The notes beneath the pieces are model-generated. The model saw only the letters and a program-made list of their open reading frames with translations, ran no database searches and was not told where the DNA came from. A DNA stretch of 64,000 nt from Prunus persica (Eukaryota > Streptophyta > Magnoliopsida > Rosales > Rosaceae): positions 20,490,335-20,554,334 of the forward strand of contig NC_034010.1 of assembly GCF_000346465.2 (NCBI RefSeq). Reading direction: 5' to 3'. The position numbers and the translations under genes were made by a program. Positions 23,903-36,513 of this stretch are shown in pieces. Numbering within the stretch: position 1 is the first letter of the stretch; each line of letters opens with the position of its first letter.

Positions 23903-24993
23903 GCTGTTAAATGAACTCTAAAATTAACTGAGTACACCCCAGTATCAAACTATTTATTGAATTACTAATTTACCCTAATATAAAATGACCAAAAATGATA
24001 TATTGAATTGTGAAACAAATATAATTTTAATAAGTACACCATATTCTAAAAATATAAAAAGTACACCCTACTCACCATATTCAACCAAATTGATTTTTTT
24101 TTTTTGCTTTGTTTGTTAACCTCAATAATAATAATAAAATGAATGATTAGGGAGGGACCAACCATAAAGCCAGGCTGGATTAACAAATGTGTCCAAAGAT
24201 GGGTAAGTTGAGAATGGATCTTGTACTATGAGACACTGATCACAATGTTTGTCTGATTCATATAGAATTGCATAATTAATGACAATAATGATATTTCTTA
24301 TGAAAACTTTTCAAATAGAAGAAAACTATGAGTCCTAGACTTGTTACTCAGCATACAAAAAAAAGTTCCAGCCAACCATTTGCATTTGATTCTGAATTTG
24401 AATGAGGTTCCAGCCAACCAAGGCCAACAACGCTGCAAATTTAAAGGCGACACTACAGTGTGATTCCCAGTTACTCCACTTCACAATGTATTTCAATCCT
24501 TGGCCACCAAATGAACATGCTTATGCTTGTTCTCAACTTTAAATCTGGAGCTTGAATTGATCTGGCACCAAACAAGTAATATGATTAAAAATAATAATGT
24601 AAAGGTGGAGCCAAGATCAATAGATACCATTTAATTGAAAGTACTAAATAAACATTGGATAGGCAAACCTTGTGATCAAGCAGATCATTGTATCACTGAG
24701 TTTGGCTTCATCATCTATTATGTCAGAACAAGTTTTTTCCAGTTTCCTCATTTTCAGGACTCGATCATTCTGCACCAATGCATACAAAAAGCAGATTTGA
24801 GTGTATATATATATATATATATATATATAAACAAAGCTGTTTTAGGTTTTTATAATGGTGTATTAGGATGTAATTGGGGTATTTTTGGTAGTTAAATAGG
24901 GTAAACTTAGTTAATTTTATATTTAGATTTAAATATTATGGTATACTTAGATAATATGGTGTACTCAATTAATTTTAGGGTTCGTTTAGCTGC
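23903..24993. mobile_element. non-autonomous element with ~36-bp inverted ends
   Basis: The left end (GAACTCTAAAATTAACTGAG then TACACC) is matched by the right end read inward (GAACCCTAAAATTAATTGAG then TACACC). The interior is AT-rich and non-coding, with an (AT)n microsatellite near the right side. Boundaries are approximate; no convincing target duplication was found, so the superfamily is unassigned. Confidence 0.55.
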
Positions 24994-25034
24994 ACTCAAG
25001 ATATAAATACTACTTGAGGTTTAGAATGTGATTT

Positions 25035-25165
25035 GTGCAAAGGACCCACAAATGTAGTGGTTTAGGATAATTGCTCCCTAAGTATATGTCCTGGGTTCGG
25101 ATCCTAACATCCGTGTAATATGTGTGAGTTTAGTATATTATTGCCTCTCTCAATAAGAAAAATCC
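25035..25165 (+). repeat. SINE-like element
   Basis: A box-like TAGTGGTTTAGGATAA is followed about 35 bases later by a strong B box GGGTTCGGATCC, then a tail with CTCTCAATAAGAAAAA. The order fits a tRNA-derived plant SINE. It is the best-preserved of the candidates in this window. Confidence 0.5.
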
Positions 25166-28130
25166 TCAAAAAATGTGATTAGAATATTAATTGAGTTTAT
25201 TCGTATATTTTGATATAAATAAGTGTTATTGAAACAATCCGGTTCGTTTTTTGAGCTTAAGTTGGCTTTTTTTGTTGTTGTCAATACAATTTCTTTTCAA
25301 CTTCGATTCGGTTTGTCAGGTTGACCAGTTTTTTTCCCACCCCTAATGAGAAGCCACTAAACCCTCTATTATGTTTTAATGATCAACTGTCAAACCCTCT
25401 AACATAGTTTTATTAACTAGCTATGAAAAGATTCATGTGCATTCAATATTTGTTTATTGAATAGAACCACGATAACCAATTCAAAAAATTATTTAAAAAG
25501 TAAAAAAATACTCACAAATGTCGATATTACTTTAACATTCCTCAATGAAAAGCTTCCAAATGACAATTTAACTTTGCTTTAGTCAAGAATAGCTTAAATA
25601 TAAATTATGTGAAGTTTCACTTACATGTTGAAGTGTGAGCACATTAACGCAATGAGGTGTATAAGGCCATCTTCAACAGCAAGCTAAACTCACAAATTTA
25701 GCCCTTTCACACCCAAAAGCAATCTCCAAAAAGTGTGCTAAACCTGCCATATCACTGGAACTTGGTCAATAGGCTGAAGAGGCCAAGTTCTGGGCCAAAC
25801 TTGACATGATTCACGGGTGGGCTATTTCAGGCCTGCTGACGTAAGCTAATCGTTATTATTATTATCCAAAATTGATTTTGTTTTTGAAAAAGTTTTTAAA
25901 AATTCATAATACCAACCGCATTTCTACATAATTTCCCACATTCTTTTTATCCTTCCTTTTACATACTATCCTTACTCTTTCCATTCTTCTACAAAATTTT
26001 CCACAATTTTTTCATTTTTTACATATTATCCTTCCTCTTTTCTCATACAAAAATGCCCCCCTTCATTTAAAATGCATTTTGAATATGGTCTAAATAGTAC
26101 TTTAATTAAACTAACCAATATATTTAAAGAATATGCTAACAATAAATAAAATATTGAAAGGCTATGATTTTTGAGAAAAAACGATAATATTTGTTGATGA
26201 AATTGAACAAGTACAAAGTCACAAAAGTGCCGAAATGGGTACAATATCTTGAGTGACCAAACACAACAACATGTTGATTTGATCTGGAGAGAATTACGCG
26301 CTTGTACTCAAACTAACAATACAAATCCACCATGCAACGGCAGAAACGGCAGATCCGTATTGCAGCTAAAAAATTAAAATACAAAACACAGCAAACTCCT
26401 ATAGAGTTCCTGAGAATTAAAATAAAATAAAGCAAACTCCTAAAGAGTAATAATTTACTAAAACAAACAAAGAAACAATATCACCGCTCCAGATCCTCTC
26501 TAGTAACCGAAGAGACCCATAACGCCATACCGGCTAAACCCTCAATGCCACACTAGCTAAACCCCAGCCCACACAAAACGGTAACTTCCATGATTGTAAC
26601 TCCAAACTCTGAACTAGGGCCAACACCCTTTGTATGTGCACCAAAAGCAACAACTAAATTATGGAGACAATGGTGTTTTGCCATGGCTACTTCAACATCA
26701 GCTACAAATTAGCAGAGGAACAGTTGCTATCCCACCTGCAACCAAAAACAAAAAACAAAAATACAAAACAAAACCAAGATCCACGTGGATCTGGGCAGCA
26801 AAAAGCCTCATCACAAACCAAAACTCCAAGCCCTAACATATGAGGAAATTGGGAAGGAAAATAAAAGGGAAGAGGGGTTGAGAGGGAAGAAAGAAGAGGA
26901 AGAGGTAGGGCAAAAATAGTGGAGATGAGGGGCAGAGACCACATCCCTCCCTTGATGCAGCTGAAGGGTGTGGGGGTTTTAAACTGTAAAAAGGTCTAAT
27001 CTTAAGGGGCTATGATTTTGTCATGCGCTGATGGAGATGATAAAAATATAACGTTATTGCATTGTTGGTTGATATGATACGAATCATGATGCACATAGTT
27101 AACCAGTAAGCGCATAAACATGACAGTAGTAAGTAGTAGTTAATGTTAATACAAATATTTGTAAATCGGTCTAAATTTAAGATTCCCGAGTCTCTATATT
27201 TAACATTGATGAATTTATACACGTTAAAAAAAATATCAACCACTTAATTAATCTAACGAATTTTAAGTAATCCACGTCAATATAATTGTATTAGACAAGA
27301 ACTCTCACTTTGCACCTTATCATTGTAACTTTTTCATCTTAGTCTCCCCTCCCTTCGACCCCACCTGCACCTTTGTCTTTGCCTGTTACTTTCTTTTCTT
27401 CTTTCTGCAACAATTAAACAAACCCACACCACTATCTTCCTCCCCACCACATCAAGCCCCTTTTTTTCCATTCTTTTTATACGTTTTTGCATATATGAAA
27501 CCCACAACCAAATTGCAGAAACCAAAAAAACTAATTGTATCAAACCTGAACAGAAAATACATCAAATCAAACTCAAGAGGAAATTAAAACAAGCCCAAGA
27601 GAAAGATGAAGACGAACCCATGAGCAGAAATTAAACAAACCTAGCCAAATTAGCCATTTTAATAATCATAATCTATACCTAGTGTGATTTTCTTTTTGAG
27701 AACCAATTCACATATCATATTTAAGTCATATTAATAAATTTAAAATGCTAAATTATTAGTATGAGACATGGCTAATTGATTTGGGAAATCAAATTCCAGA
27801 TTTTCATAATTATCAAATGATATAATTATAGGAGAGAAGGGGGAAAGGCCGCATGAGAGAGGAAGAGATGAGTAAGTGATACAGTGCAAAAGGAGACTTT
27901 TTAATTTAATACAATTATGCTGATGTGGAATAATTAAGTTTCATTAGATCTATTAAACAGTTAATATTTTCCTAAATACATATAAATACACCAATATTAA
28001 ATACAGAGCCTCGATCCTCCAAATCCAAATCTAAACAAACATCTCCTAAACTACATTGTAAATGAATTCACCTGTTGTTAGCAAAAAATAAAAATAAAAA
28101 TAAAAACTAAACTACATCAACTCATTAAAC

Positions 28131-28318
28131 AACAACAGTGCTCTCTCTCTTTCTCTCTCTCCTACACGCTCCTTTTTATTATTCTTTCTTAATGCACTCT
28201 CTCTCGCTCTCTTTCTCACTTCCAGACTTTTTTGGAAGAGTCGCTTCAGAGACTGGGAGCTGCGACTGCTCAAAAACTGAAAATTCGAAGAAGCCCATAC
28301 GCAGCCCAGCCCAGCCCA
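28131..28318 (+). promoter_or_regulatory. CT-rich leader/promoter of the URT1 gene
   Basis: CTCTCTCTCTTTCTCTCTCT blocks at 28139-28160 and 28196-28220 form a pyrimidine patch of the type common near plant core promoters and in 5' leaders. No in-frame ATG lies between here and 28319. Confidence 0.4.
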
Positions 28319-31300
28319 ATGGCCGGCGGTGGAGGTGACGCTCCGCCTCTGCCGGCGTCTAACGGCGGAGAGTTCCTCCTGTCCTTGCTCCAACAGAAGC
28401 CTCATCTCCTTCACCACCAACAGCAACATCAACATCAACAGCAGCAACAACAATCTCTGGTGCTTGATCCGGCGGTGGCAGCCGTGGGCCCCACCCTCCC
28501 CTTCCCGCCGATACCACCGTGGGCATCATCCAACGGCCGGGATCATCTTTCTCAGCTCCCCAACCCTTCTTCTTCTTCTCTCTGGTCCACCCAATCTCCT
28601 CCTTCTCCTTTCAACTTTCTAGGGTTTCCCCAAAACCCCTATCCCTCTCCCTCTCCTCCCAATCCCTTTCCCCAATTTGGTGGAAATCAATTCCCGGGAA
28701 ACCTCGCCCTTACGGACGATTTGAGAAATCTAGTAGGGTTTCAGAGTCCGAGCAATAATGCCCTCCAAAGCCAAAACCTTGCCCAGCTGAAACAGCAGCA
28801 CCAAGAGCAGCAGAAGCTCAAGTTTAGTTACTTGCCCAGCGACATTATCCGAAATCCCGAGCCTCCAGTGACTGCCAACACATCCTCTGAGGTTTCCAAT
28901 CTCAGTAATGGCTTCGACCGGAGTCTCAATTTGAATCCGAACAATTCTTCCTCTTCGAATGAGTTTCGGCATGGAAATCCTGATACTTTCAATTCTCGGG
29001 AGCAGGAACGACGGGGCGGAGGTGGAGGTGGAGCTGGAAGGGGAAAGCAATTTCAGAGGAATACTCCACCGCCTGGGTTTGGGAACAATTCGAGAGGAGG
29101 AGGGAATTGGGATTCTGGGAGTAGAAGGAGAGATTTTGAGCACAATGTGGATCGGGAAAGGCAGAGTTCAAGTGAATTTGTGAGGAACCGGGATGCTTCT
29201 TTTGAGGATGAGAGAGTGAGAAGATTGGCAAGTGAAGACAGTCGAATTCGAGGCAATGGGGCTCGTGGACTGGGGTTCAGTGCACAGCTTGATGATCCTG
29301 GTCCGCCCACTGGCGCCAATCTTCATTCGGCTTCAGCTTCAGAGATTGAAAAGTCGATGATGAATTTGCAGCATGAAAAGGATGACAAGAATGAGGAGGA
29401 TGACAAGAATGAGGCGAAGCAACACCATAATTCGCGCGAAAAGGTTGAACCTTTTTTTATTTTCCTTTCTATTATGAATTTACGATACATACAAAGGTTT
29501 TGAATGCTATGAGAATTCATGAAGTGAATTTGTTTGTTTGGATTCAAGTTGATGCTTACCTATGTTAATTCTCTGCTTGACACTTGTTTCAAAGCTTTTG
29601 TGTTTTGGTGAATTTGTAACTGCTCTGCAAGTTAATAAATTTCTGCAAATGATACCTATCATTCCATAGCAAGCATAGTTATACATGGAGATGCACAAGC
29701 AGAGTAATTTTTTGTTGTCAGACTGTTAATCAGAATGATTGGTAAAGTGAAGTCATGTCTGAATATGCGGTCTGGGTTATACCAAACTCTTTCGCACAAG
29801 AGAAAATTATGTAATGAATGGAGAGTTTATTGGGACTTCACTTGATTATCGTTTTTGAGAAGCATCTCACTCTCATCTACACTATATGTTAGCCATCCAT
29901 ATCTAAACATATGGTGCGACACCAATTCTCAAGTCAGGTCCTTATAAGAAGCCATCGTTTGTGTGTGTTTGTGTTCGTTAATTATCCAAAGCAACAAATG
30001 GTTTAGATATGAGTTACTTATAGTTTTCATTATCAGGATTCAAGATCAGATAACAGAGGACAACACCTACTTAGCCAAAGAATGAGAATCTTCAAAAGTC
30101 AGATGCAATGTCGCTTTGACATAGACAGGCTAAATGCTCCTTTTCTTGCAATTTATGATTCCTTGATACCAACTGAGGAAGAGAAGGCTAAGCAGAATCA
30201 ATTATTTACATTATTAGAGACATTAATAACCAAGGAATGGCCTGAAGCTCAGCTGTATGTCTATGGGTCGTGTGGCAACTCATTTGGAGTTTCTAAAAGT
30301 GATATTGATCTTTGTCTTGCAATTGATGTGGCAGATGACAACAAGTCTGAGATCTTATTAAGGTTGGCAGATATTTTGCAATCAGACAATCTACAGAATG
30401 TGCAGGTGAATCAGAGTGCCTCTCCTCATGAATTTATGTGATAGATAAAACTTTACATTTGGGCATTGGCAAATGTTGATGGATGCTACTTGCAATGTTT
30501 TGGTCATTGTATTGACTGATGTGCTTTTCTCAATGAGAGTTTTGGGTATAAAAAATTCTTCAACGGCATAAATTTTAACTTTTTGACAAAAAATTACCCT
30601 CTGACGGCACAGAAAAACAAAAGCTGAATTATATCTTCGAGTTATAAATGATATGGGAAACTGTGCTTCTTTCGGTTGATAAGGGAAACACAAGGGGAAT
30701 GTTTTTACCTACTTAGGGCTTTACCTATGCAAAATATTGTTTGGCCACTTATACTTGATGGTTGATTGGATATATTGAAGTGGTAGAAAATTATATCTCT
30801 TGTCATGGAATCTTTTTAAGATGCAAGACTCTGATATTTGTGATGGTATTAGACCTTTATATGCAAGACTCTGATATCTTATATGCAAGAATCAGGGCTG
30901 TTATATTACTATTTAAGATTTATCTTATGGTTCTGTAAGCAGTATTATTCTTTTGTATAATGTCCCATTGAGTGTTGAGTGCAATGAACTGTAAAACATT
31001 ATATTAGAGGAGAGGAAGATAAAATTTCTGTGGTTACGTTGTTAAACAAGGCTCTATGGTTTTGCTTTAGTAATTTGTTGGTATTGCGTACTCACACGAA
31101 TATCTTATTACCATAAAATTGTATAAAGAGTTGAAAAAGATTATTAGGGATTGGTCAACTAGGTGTGGAATATAAATATTTCATGCTTTGCTTGGCATTA
31201 TGTGTTGGATTCACATATCTCGTCCACATGAATTTCAAGGAATGCTGTTTAAACCTAGACTTCAAATCTTTATCACATGTGTGCTTAAGATAGAGCTTTC

Positions 31301-32759
31301 TTCCCCCACCTTTTTTTTTTCATTCTTTAAGTAACATTCTCTATCTTGACTGTTAAATCCAGGAAATGCGTAGGTAGCTTTTTGGCTTATTAGTAACAAG
31401 GCGTTCATGAAATGCAATTCTGTATCCCGCATGTTGATGCAGTTATCATACATCTAAGTCTAACTTTAGGGATCTTGTGAAACAACGTTTGAATATTACC
31501 ACCTTATGCATAACCCTTTCTATCCGGGCAACACAACTTTTGGTGGTTTAATTCTCTTAAGAGTTTTGTATAACCACTTTATGCATATTCCTGTTTGTTT
31601 CAGGCGTTGACACGTGCTAGGGTTCCCATAGTAAAGCTTATGGATCCTGTCACTGGTATCTCCTGTGACATATGCATCAACAATGTTTTGGCTGTTATAA
31701 ATACAAAGCTTCTTCGTGATTATGCAAAAATAGATGCAAGATTACGGCAGTTGGCTTTTATTGTGAAACATTGGGCCAAGTCAAGAGGAGTCAATGAAAC
31801 TTACCAAGGAACCCTATCTAGCTACGCGTAAGTTAACTTTTGAATCTCACCTTCCCAACATTAGCAACACAAGGTTGGGAGATACTTTTGTTCCCTTTGC
31901 CATGAAAATCTAAATGTTTGCCTTTTCTTTTTCAGGTATGTTTTGATGTGCATTCATTTCTTACAACAGCGCAGACCCGCTGTTCTTCCCTGCTTACAGG
32001 TATGTCTTCCTAGTTTGCTTCAACGAGAGGCATGCAAGGCATATATGGACGTCATATTCAGTATCGTTCTATTTGTGTGTTTAAGCACTACCTCTGTTCT
32101 CTTTCAGGAAATGCAGTCAACATACTCTGTCACTGTCGAGAACATTGAATGTGCTTTCTTTGATCAAGTAGACAAACTTCGAGATTTTGGATCCCATAAC
32201 AGGGAACCTATTGCTAAACTGGTGTGGGCATTTTTCAATTACTGGGCATATGGTCATGATTATGCAAATTCTGTCATATCTGTTCGTACAGGAAGCATAC
32301 TCAGGTGAGATATGGAATCTGTTATGTTTTATTAAGATAAGTGACTTAAAATATTGATTCATTATATAATTATTACTTAACCAGTTTTGTTTCTTTCTTT
32401 TAAGTGTGTGTTGAATGGAAGGACAGTTAAATTGTCATCACTGGAATATTCTAAGTATTTTGAGAACATTTGCATATCTTTACCATGAAAATTATTTAAC
32501 ACCCCCCAAAGAAAAGAAACTTAGCTATGATGTTAATTTGTTCAGCAAGCGGGAAAAAGACTGGACAAGAAGGATTGGGAATGATCGGCATTTGATATGC
32601 ATAGAGGATCCTTTCGAGATATCCCATGACCTGGGTCGAGTGGTGGACAAGTACAGCATAAAAGTTTTAAGGGAGGAATTTGAACGTGCAGCCGGGATCA
32701 TGCAATATGATGCAAATCCTTGTGTGAAGCTCTTTGAACCCTACGTTCCTGGTGTTTAA
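28319..32759 (+). CDS. URT1: UTP:RNA uridylyltransferase 1 (TUTase)
   Basis: Six exons keep phase: 28319-29443, 30037-30405, 31604-31827, 31936-31999, 32108-32304 and 32546-32759, giving 730 residues. Residues 1-375 (exon 1) are a disordered Pro/Gln/Asn/Gly-rich region. It has a conserved short motif [12 protein letters not shown] (14-25) and PPPGF (250-254), the kind of motif through which URT1 is known to bind the decapping activator DCP5. The nucleotidyltransferase core follows: YVYGSCGNS with the G-S signature (452-453), D464 and D466 in SDIDL, and the third carboxylate D520 in CDICINN. The PAP/OAS1-type domain ends with KREKDWTRR and PFE(I)SHDLGRVV. It adds uridines to the 3' ends of deadenylated mRNAs in the cytosol and P-bodies. 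The start is the first ATG; the frame extends upstream only by using a TTG. A genomic A run (32912-32929) lies past the stop. Confidence 0.94.
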
Positions 32760-33612
32760 TTGTTTACTGGTGGAGTATAATTTTGGTGAAGCAGCTATGG
32801 TGAATGAAATAAACTAAGATTGTAAAGTACTGTGGTGCCCCATTTTCCATCTTTCTGTGATGTTTATAGCTTGTTTAATTTCTTAGGCTTTATTTAAATG
32901 TTGCTCGTTGTAAAAAAAAAAAAAAAAAATTTGTTTATATAAATTTTACTCTCGTGATATCCCAAGAGGTTTGATGCAATGGTTTGTTATTCTAAAACAA
33001 CTACATAAAATGATGAGAGTAAGCTGTTGAACTCTCTGAATTACTCAATTTTCAATTTGCCGTACGGATGTTAAAAAAAAATAAAATTTAAGGGTCTAAA
33101 CTATTTTATTTAGCCCATGTCCCCCTATCGGCAAATTTCCTAATATTTCATCCACTTCTCCGTCGAGTTTGAGGGCAAAATTGTTCATTCCGTAACCTTC
33201 TCTCTCCCCTTCCTCCTCCTGAGTTTCAGGCAGCCGCCACCTAACCCCAACCATGAAGCCACCACTCCGACCCACACATCCGCCCTGACCCACACAACCA
33301 CCACCCCAGAAGCCATCTCCAACCAGCAACCAACAAATTCTGGGGCAAATTGAAAACTGGGTACAAATTCAGCCATTCTCTATACTGATGAGAGTTGCCT
33401 GTATGTATGGCTGAATTGATACGAAACATCTGGATGTCGTTTTGTCAAAGGAAGCAGGTAAAGCATCTACCAGTTGACAGTTGTGGGTCCATACTCCATA
33501 GATAATCAAAATTGTTTCTCAATTTCTCAATTTCCCAATTTCTCAATTGCCACTTCTGAAACCTATCTCCACCTCAACAATTCTCAAGTCTCAAGAACAA
33601 GAAGCCAATCCA
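32760..33612. other. spacer between URT1 and the first HPR4-like gene
   Basis: It contains the URT1 3'UTR with an 18-base A run at 32912-32929, then the upstream region of the next gene. The part from about 33088 is repeated upstream of the second A-type gene (from about 50463). No gene in it. Confidence 0.6.
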
Positions 33613-34919
33613 ATGGCACTTAATGGAAATCACAGTGAACTCCCACAAGTTCTGGTACTTCTCCCACCTGGGTGCTTCACTCTCTTGGAGTCCAACTACT
33701 CCCACAAGTTCAAGTTCCTCAAAGCTTGGGACTCTCCTCTCCCTCAAGACCAGTTCTTGGCCACACATGCAGGCTCTGTTCAGGCCTTGCTGTCCTCTGT
33801 CAAAGGACCAACCATCACTGCCAATATCCTACAAATGCTGCCCTCCTTGAAGGTCATTGTCACCACCGGCGCTGGCATTGACCATCTTGACTTAGCCGAG
33901 TGTCGAAGCCGCGGTGTTGCCATTGCCAGTACCCCTAAAATCTTCACTGAGGATGTTGCTGATATGGCTGTGGGGCTGCTTCTTGATGTCATGAGAAAGA
34001 TTTCGGCTGGGGATCGGTATGTCAGAGACGGGCTTTGGGCTACCAGAGGAGACTATGCTCTCGGTTCTAAGGTCAGCAGCATTCGGTTCTAGCTCACATG
34101 CCTTAATCTTTTCTGGGTTTTGCTTGTTTCCTGTGGCTATGGTTGAAATAAATTGTTCCTAATTATGCTTTCCCTATCAATGTTCAGATGAAAATAATCA
34201 CAAATGTAGTGTTTGATTAAATATCTTTTAACAAAAATGATTTTTGGGAGCTATTCTGGTGTTAAATTAATTTTAACAAAGTCAGTTCTTTACCACTTAA
34301 TGATTATGTTATGCGTTGAAATTTGTCAACAGATAATTGAAATTCTCTTTTGTTTAAAGTAAATTAAAGTGGTTTCTATGATTGGAAATGCCAGATAGGA
34401 GGCAACCGAGTTGGGATTGTTGGCTTGGGAAACATTGGCGTAGAAGTTGCCAAAAGACTTGAGGCCTTTGGCTGCAACATATTGTACAACTCAAGGACAG
34501 AAAAGCCATTCGTTTCATACCCTTTCTATTCTGATATCTGTGAACTAGCTGCTAACAGTGACGCCCTTGTCATTTGTTGTGCATTGACTGCTGAAACCCA
34601 CCACCTGATCAACAAGAAAGTCTCGTTAAAGCTGGGAAGAGATGGCGTGATTGTAAACGTAGGACGCGGAGCTATCATCGATGAGAAGGAAATGGTGCGG
34701 TGTTTGGTGAAAGGAGAGATTGGAGGTGCTGGTTTGGATGTGTTTGAGGATGAGCCTGAAGTTCCTGAAGAGCTCTTTGCATTGGACAATGTTGTACTGT
34801 CACCACATTATGCTACCTACACACCAGAATGTTTCATGGCTTTGTGTGAACTAGTAGCAGGGAATTTCGAAGCTTTCTTCTCAAATAAACCGTTGCTTTC
34901 ACCGGCTGTGGATAATTAA
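33613..34919 (+). CDS. D-2-hydroxyacid dehydrogenase, HPR4-like, array member A1
   Basis: Two exons, 33613-34071 and 34395-34919 (phase 0), encode 327 residues. It belongs to the D-isomer-specific 2-hydroxyacid dehydrogenase family, of the glyoxylate/hydroxypyruvate reductase HPR3/HPR4 group. The coenzyme motif GLGNIG spans 163-168 and NSRTEK follows the second strand; Arg/Lys there fits NADP(H) preference (inference). The catalytic set is R244 (NVGRG), E273 (FEDEP) and H291 (SPHYA). No transit peptide or C-terminal peroxisomal SKL-type signal is seen, so a cytosolic enzyme is expected. The ATG at 33613 is the first in frame; the sequence upstream only extends through a TTG. Its position next to URT1 equals At2g45630 (HPR4) in Arabidopsis, from memory. 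It is the founder-like complete copy of type A. Confidence 0.9.
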
Positions 34920-36513
34920 ATAGATTTCTATTTGCAGGTTAGAGTCTCCATGACTTTTTGCATCATCTTGCATGCCATTTTGGTTTGTTTCCCTGGGAAT
35001 GGTTCATACAGAAACCACTTGCAATGGAGCTTGAGCCATTTCTGTTCTAATGTTTCTTCTAGTAAGGTTCGTGCACTTTTATGAATCGATGCAGGGGACC
35101 AAATGTTGATGTGATGAATGGGGCTATTAGAGAGTACAAAGATGAAGAACTGAGGTGTTATCGTTACTGGTATATTTGAGAGTTGTATGATCTGCATGCA
35201 GCAGACGGTGTAGATTTGCTTGCCAAATAAAATGATTGTTAACTCAAGAGGATGCTTGTTTGTATAAAATGCTTTTTGGTCCAGCTTCCTTGAGCAGTTG
35301 GAATATAAGTTCTATGCTCCCGTTACACGTCTCCGCTTTCTTCCTATCTATTTCCTCATGTGAGTCACATGAGGAGAGAGATGGGAAGAGACAAAGGGGA
35401 GATGTGAGGTGCAAAATTATTTGTAGGATTTTCTTAGACACTTTTGTTGTGAAATACAATCAGTTTGACAATCACAATTATTTTGCTGACACTGGAAATG
35501 AATATTTTGTGTCATTTCAATTTTTGCTCACTCAGAAATTAAAATTAAGTCATATATAAAGATGAGTTTAAAAGATGTATTATGTCTATATTTGACACGG
35601 TTCATTAGTTTTCTAAATCTACATTACGATATTATTTTCTATATTGAGTGAAAATATTGAAGGAAATTAAATTGATGAATTTTGAGGAAGTTTTGCTTTC
35701 TTCCATTCCTGGTTTTGAATATTTTGTGGCCGTATAATTTTGATGATTTCTTTATAGCAACTGCCGCATTTCTCTTCTTACGAGGGGAGTTCGTGCTGTG
35801 ACTTTTCTTATAGTCATTTTGAGGGGACTGACAATTCGCTGCCATTGGGGAGGACTAGAAGGAAGCTTCAGAGAGGTAAATGAAGAAATTAACGTGCTCT
35901 TTACTTACTGGCCTACAAAATAAAACACACAAACACAAATATTTATCAATTTTGGTTGATGCAAAAGTTGTAAAAATTCTAAAAAATTATTTGAGATCAT
36001 TTAAAAATACGGGTTACATAAGCGTATCCGGACAGTAGGGATGAGTAGTGGTCATGTTGGCCCAACAAAAGTGATGGTCATGCGCGAACTACCAATATGT
36101 ACCCATGCCTCATTTAGGTTCCAGCGAAGATAAGGTGAGAAGAACGAAATGCGTCTCGGGGTTTTAGAGAAGAGAAGGTGAGAAGAATGTTGACCTCAAT
36201 CCCATTCCAAATAATCTTAAAAACCCATTGGTTGAAACTGATAGGTTGGATATGATTTTAGAAGACAGTTGAAAGTGTTCAAACAAATGTCACTCCTTAA
36301 TCGAAACATTGTTTTGTGGTTTGTGTTAGATATTGTTTTTTCTTGTTGGGGTAACAACGATCAGTTATACAATTATTTAATCCTAATAGTTAACTAAGCA
36401 CAACAATAGTAAAATAAATAAATAAAACGAAATTTAATAAAACAACAAAGAAGCCATGACTGTTTCTGCAACGTAAAGAGCTTCTATTGCACCTTCACCT
36501 TTTATTTCGTTTT
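34920..36513. other. downstream region of A1
   Basis: No gene. The first ~330 bases are repeated after the C fragment and after A2, including the palindromic CTCATGTGAGTCACATGAGG near 35355. It then contains the ~450-bp dispersed repeat and a segment (about 35870-36510) repeated upstream of each B-type gene. Confidence 0.6.
35400..35855. repeat. dispersed ~450-bp repeat, copy 2
   Basis: Same block as 22200-22680, here following A1. Minus-strand frames at 35244-35459 and 35639-35845 in it are not conserved between copies, so it is non-coding. Confidence 0.72.

Larger units (their letters stand above)
21709..28130. other. 6.4-kb gene-poor region between CXE9-like and URT1
   Basis: No protein-coding gene is supported. 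It contains a direct repeat pair flanking a dispersed ~470-bp repeat (21835-23106), a ~1.1-kb inverted-repeat element (23903-24993), a SINE-like copy (25035-25165) and an (AT)n run at 24804-24829. The stretch 25170-28130 is AT-rich with no structure I can name; short frames at 26630-26944 are low-complexity. Confidence 0.55.

Noticed and set aside
28232..28318. N-terminal extension of URT1 by 29 residues
   Set aside because: It depends on a TTG start; the first ATG is at 28319 and begins the Gly-rich conserved N-terminus.
28730..29143. 137-codon minus-strand frame in URT1 exon 1
   Set aside because: Shadow of a low-complexity coding exon; no domain and no splice or promoter support.
32912..32929. 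A run after URT1 as sign of a retrocopy
   Set aside because: The gene has five introns in place, so it is not a processed copy; the run is a genomic poly(A) tract.
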